The position numbers were made by a program, and so were the translations under genes. From Streptomyces brasiliensis (GTDB taxonomy: Bacteria > Actinomycetota > Actinomycetes > Streptomycetales > Streptomycetaceae), in NCBI RefSeq assembly GCF_014647875.1, contig NZ_BMQA01000046.1:1-52849 (forward strand): a stretch of DNA of 52,849 nucleotides, given 5' to 3'. Below are positions 42,802 to 50,897 of the stretch, one piece after another (the first letter of the stretch is position 1; each line of letters starts with the position of its first letter). Under the pieces are notes generated by a model. It saw only the letters and a program-made list of their open reading frames with translations, had not been told where the DNA came from and did not search any database.

Positions 42802-44030
42802 ACGTCGAGGAACTCGTGCGCGACACCCTGCGGGAACAGGCCGCGGAACAGCCGCCGGCGGGACCGGGGTTCGCCGACCGCGTGCTGTCCGCCCGCCGGC
42901 GCCGCCGTACCCGCAGGCTCGCGTCCATCGCCGCCGCCGTGGCCGCCGTGGTCGCCGTAGCGGTGGCCGTCCCCCTGCTGGATCCGGGCCGGCACGACAC
43001 ACGCCCCTCCGGAGTGCTCGACGGCACCGGCACCACGGCCCACCCGGACCAGTCGCCGCCCCGCGACCTGATCGCCGCCGGGAACGTGGCGCTGGCCGCG
43101 TACTACACCCAGGACATCGTGAAACTGACCGCCGACCGGGCCGTCTACGCCCGCACCTACTGGCTCCTGGACCCAACGACCGCGACCTACAAGAAGGACG
43201 CGCGATGGGGCTTCGTCGCCGTCGCTCCGGGGATGCGGACCGCCGCCGTCCTGGAGCGGACCCTGCCCGCGCGCCGCATCGGGCTGCTCGATCTGGCCAC
43301 GGGGAAGATCGACCGATGGATCCCGGCCGCCCACGGGGCCGGAGGACTCGCCTTCTCGCGCGACGGGAGCAGACTCCTTGCGACGACCTACGCCGAACAG
43401 CCCGATCTACGCCACAGGGAGACGGTCTACGACGCAAAGGGCAAGAAGCACGAGGAGTGGCTGGCGCGGCCCAACGAGACGAGCCGCACCGGCTTCTCCG
43501 TCGTCGACGTGGCCACCGGCCATGAAAGTCCGTGGAGCAAGGTGGCGACGGACGGGGACACCTTCGGCCGCGCGGACTTCTCCTTCACGCACGACGCCGC
43601 GCTGGTGTTCGCGCCCATCGTCGGCAGCCGGGACGGGATGCAGCGGTTCCATGATCTCGAGGGCCACGAGATCGCCGCGCCCGCCAACGAGCGGTATCTG
43701 CGGTCGGATGTCGACGCGCGGCTCTCGCCGGACGGCCGGCTCGGCGCGGTCGGGCTGACTGCCGAAGCCAAGGACAAGTCGTGGTCCAAGATCGTCGACC
43801 CGGTCAGTGGCCAGGAGGTCACCAGGGTGCGCGGGGCCCGTCTGCTCGCCTGGGTGGACGACCGACGGCTCGTCGCCTGGGAGCGGACGCCCGACTCGGC
43901 CGAGTACCGGCCCCGGCTCGTGCTGGTCACCATCGGCAGCGACAAGGTCGTCCAGCTCAGCGGCACGCGTGAACAGGACGTCTCCCCCGATCGGGAGAAC
44001 GTCTGGGAGCCCGTCCTCGCCCAGCGCTGA
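42798..44030 (+). CDS. Membrane-anchored WD40-like protein, candidate sigma partner
   Basis: A 410-residue protein: a cytoplasmic N-terminus of about 40 residues, one transmembrane helix (about 41-61, Ala/Val-rich), then an outer domain with WD40/beta-propeller-like features such as GGLAFSRDGSRLLATTYAE and SDVDARLSPDGRLGAVGL. The short N-terminus could bind the sigma factor coded just before it (overlap GTGA), and the propeller could sense the outside. No zinc-binding anti-sigma motif (HxxxCxxC) is seen, so an anti-sigma role is inference only. Confidence 0.7.
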   Translation: MNVEELVRDTLREQAAEQPPAGPGFADRVLSARRRRRTRRLASIAAAVAAVVAVAVAVPLLDPGRHDTRPSGVLDGTGTTAHPDQSPPRDLIAAGNVALAAYYTQDIVKLTADRAVYARTYWLLDPTTATYKKDARWGFVAVAPGMRTAAVLERTLPARRIGLLDLATGKIDRWIPAAHGAGGLAFSRDGSRLLATTYAEQPDLRHRETVYDAKGKKHEEWLARPNETSRTGFSVVDVATGHESPWSKVATDGDTFGRADFSFTHDAALVFAPIVGSRDGMQRFHDLEGHEIAAPANERYLRSDVDARLSPDGRLGAVGLTAEAKDKSWSKIVDPVSGQEVTRVRGARLLAWVDDRRLVAWERTPDSAEYRPRLVLVTIGSDKVVQLSGTREQDVSPDRENVWEPVLAQR

Positions 44031-44933
44031 TCAGTCGGCCACGCACTCTTCGTACGCCGCCAGCAGCCCGTCGGTCGCCTCCCGGCCGGCGGGCAGCAGC
44101 GGTGGCCGTACCGGGCCGCCGGGCAGGCCGAGCCGGCCCAGCAGGGTCTTCGCGGTGACCGTGCCCGGCAGGCCCGCGTCCGTCATCGCCTCGATGAGAG
44201 GAGTGGCCCGCTGCTGGAGGCGGGCCGCGCGGGCCGTGTCGCCCGCCTCGAACGCGGCCAGGATGTCGGCGACTTGGCGCGGGACGACGTTCGCGACGGT
44301 GCTCACGCAGCCCGCCGCGCCGACCGCGCGCAGGGCGAGGACGTGTTCGTCACAGCCCGCGTAGTACGCCAACTCCGTACGCGCCAGCACCTTCTGTGTG
44401 CCGAGGAAGTCATAGGAGCAGTCCTTCACCGCCACGATCCGCGGATGCTCCGCGAGCCGGATCATCGTCTCCGGGGCGATGCGGGTGCCGGTGCGGCCCG
44501 GGATGTCGTACAGCATCACCGGCAGCCCGCTCGCGTCCGCGACCGCCCGGAAGTGCGCCTCCAGGGCGTCCTGCGGCGGCTTGCTGTAGTACGGCGTCAC
44601 CACCAACACCCCGTCCGCGCCTGCCTTTTCGGCCGCGAGAGCGAGTTCGGTGGTGTGCCGCGTGTCGAAGGTGCCGACGCCCGCGACGAGCGGGACCCGG
44701 TCGCCGACGGCTTCCCGGACGGCTCGGACCAGCTCCGCCTTCTCGGTGTCCGTGGTGGTCGGGGACTCACCGGTCGTCCCGTTCAGTACCAGGCCGTCAC
44801 AGCCCTCCGCCACCAGCCGGGCGGCCAGCGCGCGGCCTCCTTCGAGGTCGAGGGCGCCCTCGGCGGTGAAAGGCGTGACCATCGCGCAGAGAGCGCGGCC
44901 GAAGGGCGGGGCGGTGCCGGCTGGGTTCGTCAT
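44031..44933 (-). CDS. dapA: Dihydrodipicolinate synthase (DapA) family aldolase
   Basis: A 300-residue class I aldolase. The Schiff-base lysine is Lys170 (IVAVKDCSYD), the catalytic tyrosine is Tyr142 (MLYDIPGRTG) and GTTGES (52-57) binds the pyruvate-type substrate. Sequence fits 4-hydroxy-tetrahydrodipicolinate synthase, but related lyases are hard to separate by eye and Streptomyces usually hold several paralogues. Its TGA abuts the stop of the gene coming the other way with no bases between. The start at 44933 has only a weak ribosome-binding site. Confidence 0.8.
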   Translation of the reverse strand: MTNPAGTAPPFGRALCAMVTPFTAEGALDLEGGRALAARLVAEGCDGLVLNGTTGESPTTTDTEKAELVRAVREAVGDRVPLVAGVGTFDTRHTTELALAAEKAGADGVLVVTPYYSKPPQDALEAHFRAVADASGLPVMLYDIPGRTGTRIAPETMIRLAEHPRIVAVKDCSYDFLGTQKVLARTELAYYAGCDEHVLALRAVGAAGCVSTVANVVPRQVADILAAFEAGDTARAARLQQRATPLIEAMTDAGLPGTVTAKTLLGRLGLPGGPVRPPLLPAGREATDGLLAAYEECVAD

Positions 44934-45129
44934 GACGGTAGTCTCGCCACGGCGACAGTGAAGCTCCACTTAAATCTTCTACGAGATATGAATAAGCAAT
45001 ACTTCAGAGACGAGGGGTGCGGAGCCGTGGCCGAGGTGCGCGCATGCGTCCAGGCCCTATGTCCAACTCGGCCCCTCATGGGTCACTATGGGCCGGGACG
45101 GTCATCGACTGCAGGGCATGGGAGGCACC

Positions 45130-45264
45130 ATGAAGCTCGGCAAGGCACTGGCCACCGGGGTCGCGGAGGAGCGGCCCGTGGACCACGAGGAAATGCTCGA
45201 AGTCCCCGAGGAGACCCGGGAGTTCGAGGTTCCCGCCGCCGAAGAGGTCCCGGTCGCCCGATGA
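45130..45264 (+). CDS. 44-residue acidic peptide
   Basis: A short gene with GGGAGG nine bases before the ATG. The product starts MKLGKALATGVAEERPV and ends EEVPVAR, and is very acidic, with 13 Glu or Asp of 44 residues. There is no signal peptide, cysteine or membrane segment. Its stop overlaps the start of the cysteine-rich protein (ATGA), so the two are translated together. I do not recognise a named family. It could be a small regulator, an adaptor or a substrate peptide of its partner. Confidence 0.65.
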   Translation: MKLGKALATGVAEERPVDHEEMLEVPEETREFEVPAAEEVPVAR

Positions 45265-45926
45265 GGCTGCGGCTCCCGGCGGAACGACCGGCGGAGCCGC
45301 CGACCGGATACAAGATCGCCCACCCGGTGCTGTCCCAGGACGGCACCCGGGCCGGGTTCACCGGTGTGTCGCTGGGCGGCGCACTGCCGTACGGCGTCCT
45401 CGACGACGCGTCCTGTGTCTACGGGCGAGGGCACCGTCCGCCGGCGCGGCTGTGCGACTGCGGCTTCCACTGCGTGCACGACCGTACGGCCGCCGAGGCG
45501 TTCCTGTGTACGGCTGAACACCGGGCGGCGGTCCTGCTCGAGGTCTCCGTCCTCGGTGCCTATATCAGGTTCGAGCGCGGCTTCCGGTATGCCCGGCAGC
45601 GCGTGCGTACCGCCGTCGTCGGGCCGTGCGCCTGCGGGGCGGTTGCGGGTGCTCTCGCCGACGCGGGCTGGGGGCGCCCCGGCTGGCGTGCTCTTGCGCC
45701 CGCCTGCGCGGGGTGTGTGCGCGGTCGTACGTCCGTCTCGCTCGCCGGGTTCGCCCGGCTGGCCGGGGACGGGCTGCGGGTGGTGGCCGGCGGCGGGCGC
45801 GCGCTCGCAGCGCCGGAGGGGCTCGGGGTGCCCGAACTCGTCGCGGAGGCCGCCCTGTTGCAGGCCCGCCTCGACTGGTTCCAGGCCCAGCTGGCCCGGC
45901 TGGGGGAGGGCGGGGGCAAGGGGTAG
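45261..45926 (+). CDS. Cysteine-rich protein of unknown function
   Basis: A 221-residue protein with nine cysteines. Cys65, Cys67 and Cys71 (CDCGFHC) with Cys83, and Cys123, Cys125, Cys149 and Cys152 (CAC and CAGC) look like two zinc sites. The N-terminus has PTGYKIAHPVLSQDGTR and a Gly-rich TGVSLGGALPYGV. The C-terminal 50 residues are helical (AEAALLQARLDWFQAQLARL). It is coupled to the acidic peptide gene. I do not recognise the family. Confidence 0.7.
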   Translation: MRLRLPAERPAEPPTGYKIAHPVLSQDGTRAGFTGVSLGGALPYGVLDDASCVYGRGHRPPARLCDCGFHCVHDRTAAEAFLCTAEHRAAVLLEVSVLGAYIRFERGFRYARQRVRTAVVGPCACGAVAGALADAGWGRPGWRALAPACAGCVRGRTSVSLAGFARLAGDGLRVVAGGGRALAAPEGLGVPELVAEAALLQARLDWFQAQLARLGEGGGKG

Positions 45927-45959
45927 CGAGCCAACGGCCGCGGTGTGGTTCGGCATGTC

Positions 45960-46009
45960 CTCTCACCGAAAACTTCAGTCTCCTGGACAAAAAAAGTTTT
46001 CGGTGAGAG
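45960..46009. promoter_or_regulatory. 50-bp operator-like inverted repeat upstream of the ArsR-type gene
   Basis: A perfect 16-bp inverted repeat, CTCTCACCGAAAACTT (45960-45975) and AAGTTTTCGGTGAGAG (45994-46009), flanks an 18-bp spacer containing seven consecutive A. It ends ten bases before the ArsR-type start codon, so it must overlap the promoter, and would be bound by the ArsR-type protein. Confidence 0.8.
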
Positions 46010-46018
46010 TGTGGACGC

Positions 46019-46663
46019 ATGCTGGACGTGACCGTGATCGAGGACCCCGAGGCCGCCGCCGTGTCGCTGGACCCCATACGGGCCCGGCTGCTCGCCGAGC
46101 TGGCCGCCGCACCCGCGTCGGCCGCGATGCTGGCCGGCAAGGTGGGGCTGCCCCGGCAGAAGGTGAACTACCACCTGAAGGCGCTGGAGCGGCACGGCCT
46201 GGTCGAACTGGCCGGTGAGCGGCGCAAGGGCAACGTCACCGAACGGCTGATGCGCGCGACCGCCGCGTCGTACGTCATCTCGCCGCTCGCGCTCGCCGCC
46301 GTGCAGCCGGACCCGGACCGCTTCCGGGACCAGCTGTCCGCCCGCTATCTGCTCGCGCTCGGCGCCCGGCTCGTCCGGGACGTCGGCACGCTGATCACCG
46401 GCGCGACGAAGGCCCGCAAACGGCTCGCGACATACGCGCTGGACGGCGAGGTCCGCTTCGCCTCCGCCGCCGACCGGGCCGCCTTCGTCCAGGAACTGAC
46501 GGCGGGCGTGAGCGCCCTGATCCGCAAGTACGACGCCCACGACGCGGAGAACGGCCGGGACCACCGGATCGTCGTCGCCGTCCATCCCACGGTCAAGGAC
46601 CCCGCGGTCGAAGATGCCGCGGTCGCTGACCAGTCCCCCACCCCCGAACTCGAGAACGAGTGA
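46019..46663 (+). CDS. ArsR-family winged helix regulator
   Basis: A 214-residue regulator with an N-terminal winged helix (about 18-80, with KVGLPRQKVNYHLKALERHG and a GERRKGNVTERLM wing) and a longer C-terminal helical domain of about 120 residues. No metal-binding Cys pair is seen, so it is not a metal sensor of the classical ArsR kind. Genes of this kind are often paired with SRPBCC (AHSA1) proteins, as here, where the next gene starts 13 bases downstream. The large inverted repeat at 45960-46009 is its probable operator. Confidence 0.85.
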   Translation: MLDVTVIEDPEAAAVSLDPIRARLLAELAAAPASAAMLAGKVGLPRQKVNYHLKALERHGLVELAGERRKGNVTERLMRATAASYVISPLALAAVQPDPDRFRDQLSARYLLALGARLVRDVGTLITGATKARKRLATYALDGEVRFASAADRAAFVQELTAGVSALIRKYDAHDAENGRDHRIVVAVHPTVKDPAVEDAAVADQSPTPELENE

Positions 46664-46676
46664 GCAGGAGCCCGTA

Positions 46677-47417
46677 ATGTCCAAGGAATTCGAGATCGCC
46701 CGCGAGTTCGAGGTCGACGCCACGCCCGGGGAGGTGTGGGAGGCGATCACCACCGGCACCGGCGGCTATCTGTGGCCGATGGAGCCCCCGGAGCCCCGGG
46801 TGGGCGGCAGCGGACCCTTCGGTTCCAAGGTCGTCGCCTGGGACCCGCCGCACCGCTACACCAACCGTGTCACGAACGTCGAGGGCATCTCGCAGCAGAC
46901 CCTCAACCAGCTCGACTACACCATCGAGCCGCGCGACGAGGGCCGCCGCGCCTGGGTGCGCTACGTGCACAGCGGCATCTTCGTCGACGACTGGGACAAC
47001 CAGTACGACGGAGCCGCCAAGCACAACGACTTCTACCTGCACACCCTCGGCGAGTACCTGGTTCACTTCGCGCCCCGGCCGGTCGCCTTCGCCACCTTCG
47101 ACGGGCCCGAGGCGTCGAAGGCCGCCGACGCCTTCACCGCCGTGGGCCGCGCGCTCGGCCTCGCGGACGACACCGCCGTCGGCGCGCGGGTGTCGGCGAA
47201 CGGTCCCGACGGCCGGGCCGTCGACGCGGTGCTCGACTACCGCAACCCGTACTTCATCGGGCTGCGCACCGACCACGCCCTCATCCGCTTCTTCGGCCGC
47301 AACCACTGGGGCGCGCCGGTCGGCATCTCCGTGCACGACTTCGCGCCCGACGCCGACGCCAAGGCCAACGAGACGGCCTGGCAGGGCTGGCTGAACGGGG
47401 TGTTCAGCCGCCCCTGA
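46677..47417 (+). CDS. SRPBCC/AHSA1 domain protein
   Basis: A 246-residue protein. The START-like fold opens with EIAREFEVDATPGEVWEAIT (a lipid-like pocket fold) and a repeat-like second half with EYLVHFAPRP follows. AHSA1-type proteins bind hydrophobic ligands or act as co-chaperones or cyclase-like enzymes. AGGAG precedes the ATG. It is cotranscribed with the ArsR-type regulator, so the regulator may sense the ligand of this protein (inference). Confidence 0.85.
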   Translation: MSKEFEIAREFEVDATPGEVWEAITTGTGGYLWPMEPPEPRVGGSGPFGSKVVAWDPPHRYTNRVTNVEGISQQTLNQLDYTIEPRDEGRRAWVRYVHSGIFVDDWDNQYDGAAKHNDFYLHTLGEYLVHFAPRPVAFATFDGPEASKAADAFTAVGRALGLADDTAVGARVSANGPDGRAVDAVLDYRNPYFIGLRTDHALIRFFGRNHWGAPVGISVHDFAPDADAKANETAWQGWLNGVFSRP

Positions 47418-47432
47418 CCCCGGCGGAGGGTG

Positions 47433-47477
47433 TTACGGGCGGAACCGCAGCACCTGCGGGTCGTGGTCGCTGGTCCG
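47433..47477 (-). pseudogene. C-terminal stub of an endonuclease/exonuclease/phosphatase-type protein
   Basis: On the reverse strand the last codons read RTSDHDPQVLRFRP and stop, the same ending as the remnant at 37622-37740. Nothing further of the gene is recognisable upstream. It lies 15 bases past the SRPBCC gene. Confidence 0.5.
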
Positions 47478-47504
47478 GGAGCGTCGGCGCGTGCTGACGG
47501 GGTG

Positions 47505-47555
47505 ACGCGCGTAGAAAACCGAGTGAACACTTGTACCCTCGATTTCTACGCGTGT
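47505..47555. repeat. Imperfect inverted repeat
   Basis: CGCGTAGAAA (47508-47517) and TTTCTACGCG (47543-47552) are perfect arms, extended to 13 bp with one mismatch, around a 25-bp spacer that is AT-rich for this genome. It lies about 140 bp upstream of the 475-residue unknown gene and may be a leftover operator. Confidence 0.55.
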
Positions 47556-47695
47556 CAATCTCCATCCTCGTCAAGGGAGTTGTCAAGGTTTTGGCCATGT
47601 ACGGCGACCGACGGTGAGATGGACCGGGCGGCATGGGTGGAAACCCGTCTAGGCTGAGCGGCTGAGTCCTTTCAAGGTCCGAGGAGAACCAGCCG

Positions 47696-49123
47696 ATGTC
47701 AGACAGCTCCCCCCTGCCGCCGGTGCGGCTGCACTCCGAAGCGGAGCTGGCCCGCGCCGCGCTGTCCACACCGCTGCTCTCCCGCGCTGCCCGCCTCGCC
47801 CGCTGGGCCGGGCCCGGCACCAGGGTCGACGCCGGCGGCGGACTGGTCGAGGAACAGCTGCCCGCCGCGGCCGACGCACTGGGGCTGACCGGCGACGACG
47901 CCGCCGCGGACGCGAGCGGGGCCTGGCGCGTCGCCGTGGACACCGGGCTGGTCGAGATCGCCGACGAGGAGGCCGGGACCGTGGCGGTCGGCGAGGAGCT
48001 GGCCCGGCTGACCGGCGGCTCGCCGCACGACGCGCTCGCGGTGTGGCTGAGCGTCCTGGACACCGTACTCGCCGACGCGAGCGTGCCCGATCTGGACGGA
48101 ATCGTGGACGCCATGGAGGAGGGCGGGCAGGTCGATCTCTCGTCACTCGACTGGGACCCGGAGGCCGAGGCGGACTTCCTCGACGGTGTCCTCGGCAACC
48201 TCTATCTGCTCACCGTCAGCGAAGACACCCCCGCCGACGGCCCCGTGCCGCTGCCCGCCCTCGCCGCCTCGGTGATCGTGCCCGGCGACATGGGCGAGCC
48301 CACCAATGACGTCCTGGAGCAGGTCTCCGACGCGATGATGCGCCTCGACGAGCAGTTCCGGATGCTCGAACCGGTCGGGCTCGTGGAGTACCGGCCCCTC
48401 GACGAGGCGCTGATGACCGACCCCGAGGAGGAGTCCGCCGCGTCGGTCGACGACACCGACGTCTCCCGCTACGGCATGGTCCGGCTCACCCCGCTCGGCG
48501 CCTACGGGCTGCGGGTGCGGCTGCAGGAGGCCGGGTTCACGGCGCCCGCGGTCGGCGAACTCGCGGACAAGGGCGCGGACGCGCTCCTCGACGGCACGTC
48601 CGCGTTCCCGCCGGCGGCGGCCCAGGCCGAGACCGAGCAGTGGCTGGCGCGTCGCGAAACCCTCGCCGCCGCACGGGAGTTGCTCGCCGCGGCGCGCGGC
48701 GGCGACGGCGGGGGACCGCTGCGGCGGCTGCGCTGCCAGCAGGCGCTGTCCCTGGTCGGGGCGTCGGCGGAACCCGCGCTGCGTGAGGTGCTGGACGATC
48801 CGGAGCTGGGTGGGCTGGCCCGGGTGTGGCTGAGCGAGCGGGGGGCGTCCGACGTGCCGGCGCCGTCGCAGGACCTGGTGTTCTGGCTGACCGTCGACAC
48901 GGTTGCCGCGCAGCTGGCGGCAGAAGGCAACTCGGAGGAACTGCAGGCTCTCGTGGAGGGGCTGGCGGCCCAGCACAGCGGGTTCTTCGCGGCGGCCTGG
49001 CGGGTGGAGCATCCGGCCGCGGCGGACGTGCTGGAGGTGATGGGGCGGTTGCATCCGGACAAGAGGGTGGCCAAGGAGGCGCGGAAGGCCGCATTCAAGG
49101 CGCGGTCGCAGAACGGTAGTTGA
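47696..49123 (+). CDS. Conserved hypothetical protein, 475 residues
   Basis: A soluble protein with no signal peptide or membrane segment. The first 180 residues are acidic and helical, with VDAGGGLVEEQLPAAADALG and NDVLEQVSDAMMRLDEQFRM. The last 150 residues show HEAT-like pairs of helices (PALREVLDDPELGGLARVWL and others) and end in a Lys-rich tail. I do not recognise a named family. GGAG precedes the ATG. It has its own promoter region. Confidence 0.7.
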   Translation: MSDSSPLPPVRLHSEAELARAALSTPLLSRAARLARWAGPGTRVDAGGGLVEEQLPAAADALGLTGDDAAADASGAWRVAVDTGLVEIADEEAGTVAVGEELARLTGGSPHDALAVWLSVLDTVLADASVPDLDGIVDAMEEGGQVDLSSLDWDPEAEADFLDGVLGNLYLLTVSEDTPADGPVPLPALAASVIVPGDMGEPTNDVLEQVSDAMMRLDEQFRMLEPVGLVEYRPLDEALMTDPEEESAASVDDTDVSRYGMVRLTPLGAYGLRVRLQEAGFTAPAVGELADKGADALLDGTSAFPPAAAQAETEQWLARRETLAAARELLAAARGGDGGGPLRRLRCQQALSLVGASAEPALREVLDDPELGGLARVWLSERGASDVPAPSQDLVFWLTVDTVAAQLAAEGNSEELQALVEGLAAQHSGFFAAAWRVEHPAAADVLEVMGRLHPDKRVAKEARKAAFKARSQNGS

Positions 49124-49442
49124 GGGCGGCGCGTAGGTTGGGTGCGGCTTGGGGTGAGGCGGTCGCGGGTTGAGCCGGTCCGGCACCGCTGGTCTGCGCC
49201 TTTGCGGCTGAGCGCCGTCGCGGTGGAACAAGGGAGCAAATGGGCGAGCGGCTGGGAACCGTCTGAGCACTACCCGACCCTGAGTGACTTTTGCGGCGCC
49301 TGGGGAAGCGCATACGGATTCATGGAAGAGGGTCCGGTGAAGTCGCCCGCCGTTCAACTCTCGTTCAGGGACGGGCGGGAATGTTTCGCCCGAACCGACA
49401 TCCGCCACCCTCCACGGCACTCCCACCGTCACAGGAGACACC
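49124..49442. other. Gene-free region upstream of the PhoX-like gene
   Basis: About 320 bp with no credible gene. It contains the PHO box at 49352-49373; no strong hairpin was seen. Confidence 0.5.
49352..49373 (+). promoter_or_regulatory. PHO box
   Basis: Two 11-bp direct repeats, GTTCAACTCTC (49352-49362) and GTTCAGGGACG (49363-49373), match the Streptomyces PHO-box unit in their conserved GTTCA start and spacing. They end 69 bp before the PhoX-like ATG, a position suited to activation by PhoP under phosphate limitation. Confidence 0.7.
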
Positions 49443-50897
49443 ATGTCGCTCACCCGCAGGGACTTCGCCAGGAAATCCGCGATCACCGGTGCCGGTGTCG
49501 CACTGGCGGGCAGCGTCGGCGCCCTCGCCACCGCACCCAACGCCCTTGCGTCCACGGACACCGAGAGCACCGGCGAGGACGCGGCCGAGCGCGGCCACGG
49601 CCACAGCGGCGTCGGCTACGGCCCGCTGCTCCCCGACCCGGACGGCATCCTCGCGCTGCCCGCCGGCTTCAAGTACGAGATCATCACCTACAGCGGCAAG
49701 ACCAAGCTGGAGTCCGGTGAGTTCACGCCGTCCAACCACGACGGCACCTCCACCTTCGAAGGCCCGCGCGGCGCCACCCTCCTCGTCAACAACCACGAGC
49801 TGGCCGGTGCCCGCGCCGACTGGGAGTACCCGGTGCCGCTCACCGAGGGTCTCGTCTACGACCCGGGTGCCGCCGGCGGCTGCACGGTCGTCGAGGTCCG
49901 CCGCGACCACGTCGCCGAGTGGGTCGGCATCGCCGGCACCGCCACCAACTGCGCGGGCGGCAACACCCCTTGGGGCACCTGGCTCACCTGTGAAGAGACC
50001 GAGGACAAGGCCGGCAAGTTCGGCTTCACCAAGGACCACGGCTACGTCTTCGAGGTCGACCCCGAGGACCGCCGGGCCAACCGGGACCCCAAGCCGATCA
50101 AGGCGCTGGGCCGGTACGCCCACGAGGCCGTCGTCGTCGACCCCAAGCGCGGCCACCTGTACCTGACCGAGGACGCGTCCAACCCCAACGGTCTGCTGTA
50201 CCGCTGGACCCCTCCGCACGGCTTCCACCACGGCCACGGCAAGCTGCGCACCCTCGCCGAGGACGCGGGGACCCTCCAGGCCTTCAAGTGCTTCGACTCC
50301 GGTGGCCAGTTCGTCGACGACCTCTCGCGCGCCACGAAGATCGGCACGGTGTACGGCGTGGACTGGGCGGACGTTCCGGACCGTGACGCGAAGACGACGT
50401 CGACGCGCAAGCAGTTCACCGACGGCCAGATCACCCGCGCCCGCAAGCTCGAGGGCATGTGGTGGGGCGACGGCGGCGTCTACATCGTCTCCTCGTACGC
50501 CCGCACGGAGAGCCCCGGCCAGGCGCACGACGGTGCCGTCTGGTTCTACGACCCCAAGCGCCGCACCCTGACGCTGAAGGTCCTGATCGGCGTCAACCCG
50601 GACCCGTCGGTCGACGGCGCCTTCGACGGCCCGGACAACATCACCGTCTCGCCGTACGGCGGTCTCGTCATCGCCGAGGACGGCGAGGGCATCCAGCACC
50701 TGTTCGGCGCGACCGACAGCGGCCGCACCTACCCGATCGCCCGCAACGAGCTGAACATCGGCACCGCGGAGGAGCCGGAGTACAGCGAGTTCACCGGCGT
50801 CACCTTCTCGCCCGACGGCAGGACCCTGTACGCCAACATCCAGACCCCGGGCATCATGCTCGCCATCACGGGTCCGTGGAAGCGGCAGCGGCGCTAG
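49443..50897 (+). CDS. phoX: PhoX-like (DUF839) secreted phosphatase
   Basis: A 484-residue protein of the PhoX/DUF839 alkaline-phosphatase family. The Tat signal starts MSLTRRDFARKSA and ends at an Ala-Leu-Ala cleavage site near residue 36. A beta-propeller domain follows. LVNNHELAG, WGTWLTCEET, HEAVVVDPKRGHLYLTEDAS and VSPYGGLVIAEDGEG are typical of Ca/Fe-dependent PhoX enzymes, which release phosphate from phosphomonoesters outside the cell. The PHO box upstream supports phosphate control. Gene symbol is by family resemblance. Confidence 0.85.
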   Translation: MSLTRRDFARKSAITGAGVALAGSVGALATAPNALASTDTESTGEDAAERGHGHSGVGYGPLLPDPDGILALPAGFKYEIITYSGKTKLESGEFTPSNHDGTSTFEGPRGATLLVNNHELAGARADWEYPVPLTEGLVYDPGAAGGCTVVEVRRDHVAEWVGIAGTATNCAGGNTPWGTWLTCEETEDKAGKFGFTKDHGYVFEVDPEDRRANRDPKPIKALGRYAHEAVVVDPKRGHLYLTEDASNPNGLLYRWTPPHGFHHGHGKLRTLAEDAGTLQAFKCFDSGGQFVDDLSRATKIGTVYGVDWADVPDRDAKTTSTRKQFTDGQITRARKLEGMWWGDGGVYIVSSYARTESPGQAHDGAVWFYDPKRRTLTLKVLIGVNPDPSVDGAFDGPDNITVSPYGGLVIAEDGEGIQHLFGATDSGRTYPIARNELNIGTAEEPEYSEFTGVTFSPDGRTLYANIQTPGIMLAITGPWKRQRR

